A DNA stretch of 64,000 nucleotides, taken from NCBI GenBank assembly GCA_000955785.1, contig JYOD01000047.1, forward strand, positions 62,001 to 126,000, written 5' to 3'. The stretch's first letter is position 1; the number at the start of each line of letters is the position of its first letter. Position numbers and translations under genes: made by a program. Of this stretch, positions 1 to 7,164 are shown piece after piece. The notes under the pieces are model-generated. The model ran no database searches and was not told where the DNA came from. It worked only from the letters and a program-made list of their open reading frames with translations. The DNA comes from Burkholderiaceae bacterium 16 (GTDB lineage: Bacteria; Pseudomonadota; Gammaproteobacteria; Burkholderiales; Burkholderiaceae).

Positions 1-481
1 GTTGAAGGTGCACCGGGCTCGGTTTGCAGTATGGGACTGTATCGGCGCCACAGACTATGTCGAAGAATGAGAGAACGCCGAGTTCCTCAAGAATGCGGAT
101 AGCTGCGGCCTCAATCTTGTTGGTGCATACCACCAGGCGCCAACCCGCTTCAGTCAGATCGGCCAGTATCTTCCTTACCTCCGGATATAGCCGTGTCTCC
201 GCTATGGGTGCGTCTACATAGCCCTGGATGAACGACGAGGATTCGTCATCCCCGATCTCGGCGCCGCGCAGTTGAAATGCGCGCGACGCAAAAACCCTGA
301 GCCCGTCTCCGAGCAGCGTGGTCGCCTCGGCGACTGTCAAAGGCTGGAGGCGTCTTGCCTGCAGGAGCAGATTGATCTGTGCCGCAATATCCGCGGCGGC
401 ATCGATGATCGTCCCATCCAGGTCGAAGATCGCAACCCGCGCGGGCAGCTCGTTACGAAAACAGGCAGGCGATTCCATCAT
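1..481 (-). CDS. HAD-family hydrolase, phosphoglycolate phosphatase-like (partial)
   Basis: Reading leftward from an ATG-ATG pair at 481/478 gives an open frame of 160 codons that runs off the left edge, so the C-terminus is missing. The nucleophile motif of the haloacid dehalogenase superfamily is clear (FDLDGT, Asp20 and Asp22). A motif II Thr follows in VVCTNK (about residue 117), and the motif III Lys lies in CKPSP near the window edge. The helical segment between motifs I and II fits a C1-type cap, as in Gph phosphoglycolate phosphatases. Family members dephosphorylate small phosphate esters such as 2-phosphoglycolate; the exact substrate cannot be told from this fragment. Superfamily assignment is secure, the Gph label is inference. 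Confidence 0.85.
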   Translation of the reverse strand, partial: MMESPACFRNELPARVAIFDLDGTIIDAAADIAAQINLLLQARRLQPLTVAEATTLLGDGLRVFASRAFQLRGAEIGDDESSSFIQGYVDAPIAETRLYPEVRKILADLTEAGWRLVVCTNKIEAAAIRILEELGVLSFFDIVCGADTVPYCKPSPVHLQ

Positions 482-1029
482 GTGACTCCATTTCCACTCA
501 CGCTGCGGCCCCGGCGTGCTCTCGATGCGCCCAATCTGCCTGCCGAGCCAATTGCACTATCAGGCAAAACATACACGTCGAAGACAGGTTGCGACCGGGC
601 AATTCGATTGAAATTACCTTTAAAAATATTCATTTAATTTCAATCCCGACGCTCGTTGCCACATCCCAGCCCGACCGGCGCGCGGCCCCCCTCCCGGCCG
701 GGACGTTGACAACCGCTTGCCCTCCAATCCCCTCCATAGGCTTAGAGCGTTCGACGGATTGAATCGACCGCGCCGGAGTACCAGACTGGTATCACGATAA
801 GTACAACCACGGACCGCCCAACCGGGTGGCCGCGAAGTATGACGAACCGGCCGGCAGACACGCGGCACGCGTTCGCACTTGCCACGCAAACGGGGAGAAC
901 ACCATGCATACCGCTGCCACCTAGGGCTGCCGGCGCCATGCCGGACTCGCGCAGGATGGCTGGACCCACGCTTCGACTGATGCGCGCCCAGCCCGCCCCC
1001 AGCCACGAAAAACAAGAAAGGAAGCGGCC
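482..1029. other. Long intergenic region with two dyad elements
   Basis: No convincing gene is seen in these 548 bases. The part at 590-645 is strikingly AT-rich for this genome and holds a perfect 11-bp inverted repeat (606-645, listed separately). A 6-1-6 palindrome, TACCAG-A-CTGGTA, lies at 779-791. A TTGACA hexamer is present at 706-711 but has no convincing -10 partner. The region probably carries divergent promoters for the HAD gene and the downstream membrane-protein gene. Confidence 0.5.
606..645. repeat. Perfect 11-bp inverted repeat in AT-rich spacer
   Basis: GATTGAAATTA at 606-616 is exactly repeated in inverse orientation as TAATTTCAATC at 635-645, separated by 18 AT-rich bases. 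It lies 125 bases upstream of the HAD gene start. The arms are A/T-rich, so a protein-binding site or promoter-overlapping operator is more likely than a terminator hairpin. Confidence 0.5.
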
Positions 1030-1569
1030 ATGGATGCCTATCCAGTCCCTGGCGCGGCGGGATATCGCCTTTTTCCGCGCGGACTGCTCATGGTGTTTGC
1101 CTTGTGCGCATCATTGTGGAACGTACCCGTGCGCGCAGACGATGCGACGCCGCCGGAGGCCCCGGCGCCCGCGTTCAGCCCGCAGGTCTGGCTGAACGCA
1201 GGGTTTCTCTCGTATCACTTCAATCACACGGCAGACTACAACGCGTACAACTGGGGAATCGGCGCCGATTTCCGCGTGAGCGAGGATTTCACCTTGTCCG
1301 CCGGCGTGTACCGCAACAGCATGCGCTACCACTCCACTTATGGGAGCCTCGCCTGGCAGCCCTTGCACCTGGGCCCGATCCGGATCGGCGCGATGGCCGG
1401 CGCGGTGCGCGGCTACCCGGACATCAATCATGGCGGCTGGTCCCCGATGGCCGCGCCGGTCATCAGCATCGAATACGGACGCCTGGGCGCGAACCTGATC
1501 TATGTGCCAACCATGCGGGGCAAGGTGGACGGCTGCATTTCGCTGCAGATCAAGATCCAGGTCTGGTAG
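1030..1569 (+). CDS. Small putative outer-membrane beta-barrel protein
   Basis: This encodes 179 residues and starts after a GGAAG ribosome site six bases upstream of the ATG. A signal peptide is likely: a hydrophobic stretch (FPRGLLMVFALCASL) ends in a V-R-A cleavage site near residue 36. The mature part is rich in aromatic residues and alternates polar and hydrophobic residues (LNAGFLSYHFNH, FTLSAGVYRNSMRYHS), and it ends in an aromatic residue (Trp), as outer-membrane barrels do. The length would suit an eight-stranded barrel of the PagP/PagL size class, but I see no catalytic signature of either. It stands alone, with a possible hairpin at 1598-1627 behind it. The function is unknown; the barrel is inferred from composition only. 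Confidence 0.65.
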   Translation: MDAYPVPGAAGYRLFPRGLLMVFALCASLWNVPVRADDATPPEAPAPAFSPQVWLNAGFLSYHFNHTADYNAYNWGIGADFRVSEDFTLSAGVYRNSMRYHSTYGSLAWQPLHLGPIRIGAMAGAVRGYPDINHGGWSPMAAPVISIEYGRLGANLIYVPTMRGKVDGCISLQIKIQVW

Positions 1570-1632
1570 CGCTGCGAAGCCGAAGCCGCAAAAAAGAAGC
1601 GCCGCATACAAAAGCATGCAGCGCTATGGAAG

Positions 1633-1722
1633 GAGGGCCAAGGGGTTAGGCCCTCATCGGGGATACCACCCCGGGGAGGAGCGGTATGTGGCTACTTTAG
1701 CGAGTAGCCGTGCCCCGACATG
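1633..1722. ncRNA. Candidate structured RNA: leader hairpin plus three-way junction
   Basis: The + strand can fold as a 7-bp hairpin (1633-1639 with 1649-1655) followed by a closed three-stem junction. P1 pairs TCGGGG 1657-1662 with CCCCGA 1713-1718, P2 pairs ATACC 1663-1667 with GGTAT 1683-1687, and P3 pairs GGCTACT 1690-1696 with AGTAGCC 1703-1709. All stems are perfect and the junction has only five unpaired bases. I do not recognise it as a known riboswitch class. It lies between the end of the barrel gene and the 3' end of the opposing DUF342 gene, so it could be a processed 3' element of either transcript, a small RNA or a relic. Confidence 0.3.
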
Positions 1723-1869
1723 CCAGCCCTTTCCTAATCTACAAGGAGAAATTTCTGCAAAATGAGCCGTGAGACTTGCGCGTACCTGACGCAAGTGGTC
1801 ATTCCCCCAAGCGCGGCCAAAAACCTGCCAGCGGCCGGCGGAGCGCAAAACGCCGCCAGGCAGCGGGTT

Positions 1870-3525
1870 TCAGACCAGCGCGATGCGATCCTCCACCAGC
1901 CGGATCTGGCCGCCCGGCTTGTCCTCCATGATCTTCATCGACTTCTGCCCGATGTGCAGGCTGACCCCGCCATGGATACGCCGGCTTACCTCGATCACGG
2001 CCTCGGGAGACGGGCGCAGCTTTTCGGCCAGCTTGGCCAGCCTGGCATCGAGCTCGATCGAGTCGCGGGTGAGCTTGAACAGCGTGGCGCGCGCCTTCTC
2101 GCGCAGGTCGCCGACGGCTTTCTCGGGATGCTTGGCGAAGAAGCTGACCAGTTGCTGCACCTTGCCCTGCTCGGCTTCCAGCTTCTGGCGCTGGGCCTCG
2201 GCCTCGGCCTTCTCGGCTTCGGCATAGGGGTTGGTACCGACCTGCACGATGGTGGCCGTGCCTGCGGAGGCACCGAGGATGGCGGTACGCACGGCCAGTT
2301 GCGCCCGGCAGCGTCCCCCGGTGATATTGCCCTGGCCACCCTTGGGGCTGCCGGCAACGATGCTGCTCCCGGCCGCGACATCGCTTTGGCGAATGCCGCT
2401 TTCCACCTTGACCTCGGTGCCGGCCTCCACCACCGCGCTTTCGATAAAGCGCGCATGCAGCGAGCCCTTGCAGCGTACCCGCGCCTCGGCGGCGGCGTTG
2501 TCGGCGCCCTGGTGAGCGCCTTCGGCCTTGCCGATAATGCCGCCTTTCACCACCACGTTGCCGCCCGCCTCCACATGGGCGGCCTCGATGGTGCCGCTGA
2601 CGATCACGTCGCCGGTCACGCGCACGGTCATGCCGGTCCTGATGTCGCCGTTGACACGCAGGGTGCCGTCGAACGTGACATTGCCGGAGTGCATGTCCAC
2701 CGCCTCGACATCGACCACCGGGCTCACGCTGGCGCCTTGCGCCGACAGCACCGGCGAGCCGGAAATAGCTGCCAGCAGGACCTCCGGATCCGCTGGATCG
2801 GGGGCCACCCCGGTCAGGCCTTCCGCGAATGGCGGATCGGCGGCGGGTACGGCTGCCACGATCTTGCCGAAGACGTCTACGCCATCGGTGCCCTGACAGG
2901 CCGGGATACGCCGCATCAGCGGCGTGCCTGGGTTGACCAGCAATAAGGATCCCAGGTCGCGCAGATCGATGCGGCCGCTTTCATCCTCTGCCACCAGCGG
3001 CTTGCGCGGCGCCAGCAGGCTCTCGAAGCGAGCCGGCGTGCCGGGCAGCGGAGCGCGTCCCGTGGCGATTTCCAGTCCGTCGCACAGGCCCGCCTCGACC
3101 GCGCCGCGCAGCACCTCCCGGTCCGGCTCCGCAACGACGCCGCGCCCGGCCAGCGCGGTGCGGATGTCGTCCCGCGTGACCGCGCGGCCGCCCTGCGGCG
3201 GCAGCAGGTTAAGCCGTACGCTCAGGTTGTCGCTGCTGACGCTGAGTTCGAAGTAGCCGTCCGTCAACTGGCCGATCAACGCTTCTACCGGCATGCCCTC
3301 CGTGGCACGCTGGCATTGCGCGAGAAAGGCGCCGATCGCGGCCGTGTCCAGCCTGGCCTCGGCCCAGCCGCCACCGGCCAGCACCTCTTCCAGCCCCGCG
3401 CGGTCCGGCGGCAGCCGGCCCGGCGCAACGGCGAATATTGCGCGCAACTGTCGCGTGCCTTCATCCAGGCTGACCTGCAAGCCTGCGGCTACGCCGGCTA
3501 CTGTGTCTTGTCCCCGGTTTTCCAT
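1870..3525 (-). CDS. FapA-like DUF342 domain protein
   Basis: This encodes 551 residues and starts at an ATG with GGGAAG just upstream. The middle (about residues 180-370) has the Gly/Val repeat pattern of the FapA/DUF342 beta-helix (LRVNGDIRTGMTVRVTGDV, then repeats ending in GNVVVKGG). Residues 430-520 form a charged, Ala/Glu/Lys-rich coiled coil (AEKAEAEAQRQKLEAEQGK). The N-terminal 170 residues match the alpha/beta FapA N-domain in layout. In other bacteria such proteins are called flagellar assembly protein A and have been linked to polar localisation and two-component signalling. No flagellar or chemotaxis gene lies nearby, so the role here is open. A 7-bp hairpin (1774-1780 with 1790-1796) lies downstream. 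Confidence 0.8.
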   Translation of the reverse strand: MENRGQDTVAGVAAGLQVSLDEGTRQLRAIFAVAPGRLPPDRAGLEEVLAGGGWAEARLDTAAIGAFLAQCQRATEGMPVEALIGQLTDGYFELSVSSDNLSVRLNLLPPQGGRAVTRDDIRTALAGRGVVAEPDREVLRGAVEAGLCDGLEIATGRAPLPGTPARFESLLAPRKPLVAEDESGRIDLRDLGSLLLVNPGTPLMRRIPACQGTDGVDVFGKIVAAVPAADPPFAEGLTGVAPDPADPEVLLAAISGSPVLSAQGASVSPVVDVEAVDMHSGNVTFDGTLRVNGDIRTGMTVRVTGDVIVSGTIEAAHVEAGGNVVVKGGIIGKAEGAHQGADNAAAEARVRCKGSLHARFIESAVVEAGTEVKVESGIRQSDVAAGSSIVAGSPKGGQGNITGGRCRAQLAVRTAILGASAGTATIVQVGTNPYAEAEKAEAEAQRQKLEAEQGKVQQLVSFFAKHPEKAVGDLREKARATLFKLTRDSIELDARLAKLAEKLRPSPEAVIEVSRRIHGGVSLHIGQKSMKIMEDKPGGQIRLVEDRIALV

Positions 3526-3922
3526 TCAGTTCTTCCCTTGATGGATCGTGTCCGGGCGGCGCGGCCCCGTCTTCCGCGCCGCCCGCGGTCCCGGCCCGGG
3601 CATCGCCGCGCCCCTGCGCCGCATATCCGGCGTTGGTTAAATGGCGAGGCGGCATGCTGCCGATGGCTGGCGCTGCGTATCTGGCGGCATGCCTGGGTTG
3701 GCTCGGCCACCGGATGCTCGGGCCTGCTGGGCAGGCCCCTGGGCCGGGTGTCATTTGCGCGCCGAAGGGTCTATGTCCTTTCTGGCGCACACAACACCAA
3801 CGGCCGTTTCTCGGAAAACTTGAGCCGGGCGGCTTGGCCGGCCGGCGCTCCACCGCCAGCGGCGGAAAATGTACACTTCCGTCCATCGACGGAATGCCAC
3901 GCAGCAACAAAGAGGATCACTG
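3526..3922. other. Divergent intergenic region, no gene seen
   Basis: About 400 bases separate the divergent DUF342 and bestrophin-like genes. No supported ORF, tRNA or strong hairpin was found, and several frames stay open here only through high G+C. The region should hold promoters for both genes; no consensus pair stood out. Confidence 0.4.
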
Positions 3923-4873
3923 ATGATCGTGCGAGAACGCCCCTCGGGACTGCGGCTGTTCCTGGTCCTGCGAGGCTCGATCCTGTCCCGCATATGGCGC
4001 GTGCTGCTGGTGAACTTGCTGGTGGCGGTAGGCGTCACGCTCAGCCACGGTGCGTTTTTCCAGCACAAGATCACGCTCACGGCCATCCCTTTCACGCTGA
4101 TCGGCTTGCCGCTGGCCATCTTCCTGGGCTTTCGCAATACCGCCGCCTACGACCGTTTCTGGGAAGGCCGCAAGCTGTGGGGAGACCTGGTGGTACGCAG
4201 CCAGAACCTGGCTCGGCAATGCCTCGGCCTGATTGCCGAGGCGCCGGGTAACGCCGCCCCTGCCCCGGCCGGACTGGACGATGTGCGGGTTCGCATGATC
4301 TCGCGCGCCATGGCTTATGCCTACGCGCTGCGCAACCGCCTGCGCGGCAGCGGCGCGGATACCGGGCTGGAGCCGTCCTGGCTGCGGCCCGCAGAGCTTG
4401 CAGCGCTGCAACGCAGCACCAACGCGCCGGCCGCGCTGATGATGCGCATGGGCGAGGATCTGGGCCTGTGCGTGCGGCAAGGCCGCGTCGATCCTTGCCT
4501 TGCCGCCGGCATCGACGACACCTTGTCGCACATGGTGGCCGCGGCGGTGGCATGCGATCGCATCCGCAACACGCCCATCCCCTTTTCATACACGCTGCTG
4601 CTGCACCGCACCGCGTACCTGTATTGCTTCCTGCTGCCGTTCGGCCTGGTCGATACCATCGGCTTCGTCACGCCCATCGTGGTGGCGATCGTGGCATATA
4701 CCTTCTTCGGCCTCGATGCACTGGGCGATGAACTGGAAGAGCCGTTCGGCACCAGCCCCAACGACCTGCCGCTCGACGCGCTGTGCCGCACCATCGAGAT
4801 CGGCATAAAGGAAGCACTGGGCGAAACCGAGTTGCCTCCGCCGCTCGCCCCGGTGGATTACTGCCTGCTCTGA
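3923..4873 (+). CDS. Bestrophin-family channel protein (UPF0187/YneE-like)
   Basis: The product is 316 residues. An in-frame ATG exists at 3869, but the ATG at 3923 has AGAGGA six bases upstream and yields the usual family N-terminus (MIVRERPSG). Four hydrophobic segments are visible: about residues 25-45 (LLVNLLVAVGVTLSH), 55-75 (FTLIGLPLAIFLGF), 220-245 and 250-275. The bestrophin hallmark after TM2 (FRNTAAYDRFWEGRKLW) is intact, as is the C-terminal acidic cluster after TM4 (LDALGDELEEPFG). Bacterial homologues form pentameric ion channels in the inner membrane; selectivity differs from the eukaryotic chloride channels and cannot be predicted here. The gene is monocistronic by spacing. Confidence 0.88.
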   Translation: MIVRERPSGLRLFLVLRGSILSRIWRVLLVNLLVAVGVTLSHGAFFQHKITLTAIPFTLIGLPLAIFLGFRNTAAYDRFWEGRKLWGDLVVRSQNLARQCLGLIAEAPGNAAPAPAGLDDVRVRMISRAMAYAYALRNRLRGSGADTGLEPSWLRPAELAALQRSTNAPAALMMRMGEDLGLCVRQGRVDPCLAAGIDDTLSHMVAAAVACDRIRNTPIPFSYTLLLHRTAYLYCFLLPFGLVDTIGFVTPIVVAIVAYTFFGLDALGDELEEPFGTSPNDLPLDALCRTIEIGIKEALGETELPPPLAPVDYCLL

Positions 4874-5020
4874 CGCGCCATTGCCGGCCGGACCAGCATG
4901 CGCCGGTTCCATCACTCGCCCGGCCTGGCGCGACTTTCGGTAAACTCTCGCTGTACCGGCGCAGCGTCGTCCGGCTTTGGCGCACGCCTCACCGCTTTTC
5001 CCAGGTTCGAAACATCCCAG

Positions 5021-5908
5021 ATGGCCCAGAAGTCCCCGGCGTCCAAGACGCCCGCCCCACCGGCGTCCAGCCCCCACGAAATCCGTCCCGGCCAGTCCAT
5101 CGAGCTGCTCAAGGCGCTGCATATCCTCACGCGCGACGGCAAGATGAACCAGGACAGCCGCCGCAAGCTCAAGCAGGTCTATCACCTGTTCCAGTTCATC
5201 GAGCCGCTGCTGCAGGATCTCAAACAGGATCACCCCGACGTGACGCTGGTCGACCACGGCGCCGGCAAGTCCTACCTGGGCTTTATCCTGTACGACCTGT
5301 TCTTCAAGGAGCAGCTCGACCAGTCGCACATCTACGGCATCGAGACGCGCGAGGAACTGGTGCGCAGCTCGCAGGAGCTTGCCAGCCGGCTGGGCTTCAA
5401 GGGCATGTCGTTCCTGAACCTGTCGGTGGCCGATTCGATCAGCTCGCCGCAACTGCCGCCCACCATCGACATCGTCACCGCCCTGCACGCCTGCAATACG
5501 GCCACGGACGATGCGATCCGCTTCGCGCTGGAGAAGCGCGCCAAATACATCGTGGTGGTGCCTTGCTGCCAGGCCGAAGTGGCCGGCGTGCTGCGCAAGA
5601 ACAAGGCAAAGCTGCTGGCCGGCAATCCGCTCACCGAGATCTGGCGCCATCCGCTGCATACGCGCGAGTTCGGCAGCCAGGTCACCAATGTGCTGCGCTG
5701 CCTGCAGCTGGAGGCGCACGGCTACCAGGTCAGCGTGACCGAGCTGGTGGGCTGGGAGCACTCCATGAAGAACGAACTGATCATCGCGCAGTACAAGGAC
5801 CTGTCGCGCCGACGCCCGGCCGAGCGGCTGCACGAAGTGCTGCGCACGCTGGGGCTGGAGGAGATGGAAGAACGCTTCTATACGCAAGAGCCGGCCGCTG
5901 CCGGCTGA
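5021..5908 (+). CDS. Class I SAM-dependent methyltransferase (Methyltransf_32 type)
   Basis: The product is 295 residues; the start was set at MAQKSPAS because the upstream in-frame extension has no homologous look. The SAM-binding motif I is LVDHGAGKSYLGFILYDLF (about residues 75-93), followed by an acidic strand end in YGIETREE. The downstream PCCQAEV motif and the HACNTATDDAI segment are typical of the Methyltransf_32 group (relatives of eukaryotic METTL25 and of tRNA/rRNA modifying enzymes). The target is unknown. The N-terminal 35 residues are Pro/Ala-rich and likely disordered. A strong terminator (5951-5978) follows. Confidence 0.8.
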   Translation: MAQKSPASKTPAPPASSPHEIRPGQSIELLKALHILTRDGKMNQDSRRKLKQVYHLFQFIEPLLQDLKQDHPDVTLVDHGAGKSYLGFILYDLFFKEQLDQSHIYGIETREELVRSSQELASRLGFKGMSFLNLSVADSISSPQLPPTIDIVTALHACNTATDDAIRFALEKRAKYIVVVPCCQAEVAGVLRKNKAKLLAGNPLTEIWRHPLHTREFGSQVTNVLRCLQLEAHGYQVSVTELVGWEHSMKNELIIAQYKDLSRRRPAERLHEVLRTLGLEEMEERFYTQEPAAAG

Positions 5909-5950
5909 TGCTGCCTTGCGTCATGGCCCCGGCGCTGCCAGGGCTGATCA

Positions 5951-5978
5951 ACGCGCCGCCGCGACGGCGCGTTTTTTT
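5951..5978 (+). terminator. Rho-independent terminator
   Basis: An 8-bp perfect stem, ACGCGCCG (5951-5958) with CGGCGCGT (5965-5972), has a 6-nt loop and is followed by a T-run. It ends the methyltransferase gene and touches the stop codon of the converging DUF1415 gene. Confidence 0.9.
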
Positions 5979-6543
5979 ATTTTCCGCCGTCTTCGGCCAT
6001 CAGCTTGCGCCAGCCCTCGTGGCCGAGCCGGCGCATGGTCTGCTCGTTGCGCTCGTAGATTTCCGCCGCATCGGGAAACGCCTCCACGGCCCGCGCAATG
6101 CTGTCCTCGCGCAACAGGTGCAGGATGGGGTAAGGCGCGCGGTTGGTGTAATTCTCGATGTCGTCCGGCTCGCTGCCGCCGAACACATAGTCCGGATGAA
6201 AGCTGGCGATCTGCAGGATGCCCGCCAGCCGCAGGCTCTTGAGCAGGCGCTCGGCGAAGTAGAGGAAATCGTTGTACTCGAGGAAATCGGCCAGCGCATG
6301 CGGCACGATCAGCAAGGTGGTGTCGATCTCGGCGGGATCGGCATCGGCGAGCGTGCGCATCTCGGTTTCGAGATCGGCCAGCACGCCCTCGGTATCGGTG
6401 GCCTCGCACACCGCATAGCGGATCTGCCGCTTCACGTGCACGGCCTTGGCGAAGGGACACAGGTTGAGGCCGATCACGGCGCGCTCCAGCCATTGCTGGG
6501 TGGCGTGCACGACGGACTGGTCGGATGGCGAAGCGAAAGACAT
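5977..6543 (-). CDS. DUF1415 family protein
   Basis: The product is 188 residues, matching the usual length of DUF1415. The family hallmark near the N-terminus is present (QQWLERAVIGLNLCPFAK, about residues 16-33), as are the later FLYFAERLL and ASFHPDYVFGG segments. The protein looks soluble, with no signal peptide or membrane segment. The conserved Cys in the CPFA motif and the Asp/His residues suggest an enzyme, but the family has no established function. It converges with the methyltransferase gene. Confidence 0.88.
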   Translation of the reverse strand: MSFASPSDQSVVHATQQWLERAVIGLNLCPFAKAVHVKRQIRYAVCEATDTEGVLADLETEMRTLADADPAEIDTTLLIVPHALADFLEYNDFLYFAERLLKSLRLAGILQIASFHPDYVFGGSEPDDIENYTNRAPYPILHLLREDSIARAVEAFPDAAEIYERNEQTMRRLGHEGWRKLMAEDGGK

Positions 6544-6615
6544 GGCGATGACGGACGGCGCTAAACCGCCATTTTAGCGCCCGCTGCCCGCACCGCCGCT
6601 GCAAGGCGGTGCCGC

Positions 6616-6993
6616 CTAGCGGCGCGGCGCGTAGATCTGGCGCGCCAGCGTCTCGGCCTGCCGCATGGCCGCATCGCGCTCGGCCGCGCTTAGCTTGCCG
6701 CAGACGTACTCCAGGTTGGCGCTATCCAGGTCGGTGACATGGCGATCGCCCGACAGCAGGATGACCTTGCGCCACATGCAGGCCTTGACGCGGTCGCGCT
6801 CCAAACCGAGGCAACCGGACTGCAGGCAGTAGGACAAATTGCGCTGGGCCAGGAAATCGCCCTTCATCGCCTTGTCCTGCAGGCCTTGCGCGGTTTCCTG
6901 CGCCCGTGTCACCCCGGCAAGCAGGCTCAGCAAGACCAGTACGACAGCCCGCACGGCGGGAAGAGGGGACGACAGGCGAGACGGCAAGACCAT
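6616..6993 (-). CDS. Small secreted hypothetical protein
   Basis: The product is 125 residues from the ATG at 6993; a much longer frame extends upstream but is the antisense shadow of the flavoprotein gene. An N-terminal signal peptide (AVVLVLLSLLAGVTRAQ) has an A-type cleavage site near residue 31. The mature domain has four Cys (CLQSGCLG, ACMW, YVCG) that could form two disulfides. The segment KGDFLAQRNLSYCLQ resembles a single Sel1/TPR-like helix pair. No enzyme signature is seen. It is divergent from the flavoprotein gene, with a shared promoter region. Confidence 0.75.
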   Translation of the reverse strand: MVLPSRLSSPLPAVRAVVLVLLSLLAGVTRAQETAQGLQDKAMKGDFLAQRNLSYCLQSGCLGLERDRVKACMWRKVILLSGDRHVTDLDSANLEYVCGKLSAAERDAAMRQAETLARQIYAPRR

Positions 6994-7093
6994 GGGGGGA
7001 ACGCAGGAAACCAGTAGCACGCGGGAAAGCACGATCTTAGCAGTTGCCCCTCGCGGCCGTTCCGGCGCGGGCAAGCTGACGCGCCCTGCCCTA

Positions 7094-7099
7094 TATAAT
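7094..7099 (+). promoter_or_regulatory. -10 element (TATAAT) before the flavoprotein gene
   Basis: A perfect TATAAT lies 66 bases upstream of the ATG at 7165. No good TTGACA is seen 16-18 bases further upstream, so a weak or activator-dependent promoter is likely. Confidence 0.5.
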
Positions 7100-7164
7100 C
7101 CGATCCGCCGCACCATACCTTGCGCCGCATTCCGCGACCGACCGCTTTCCCCCGGATTCAAACC

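Noticed and set aside
1633..1722. Fluoride, c-di-GMP, SAH or yybP-type riboswitch.
   Set aside because: The conserved loops of these classes were not found, and no gene start follows at a suitable distance.
1762..2946. A + strand frame starting just after an AAGGAG, downstream of the structured region.
   Set aside because: The ribosome site is 13 bases from the ATG, which is too far, and nearly all of the frame is antisense to the DUF342 gene.
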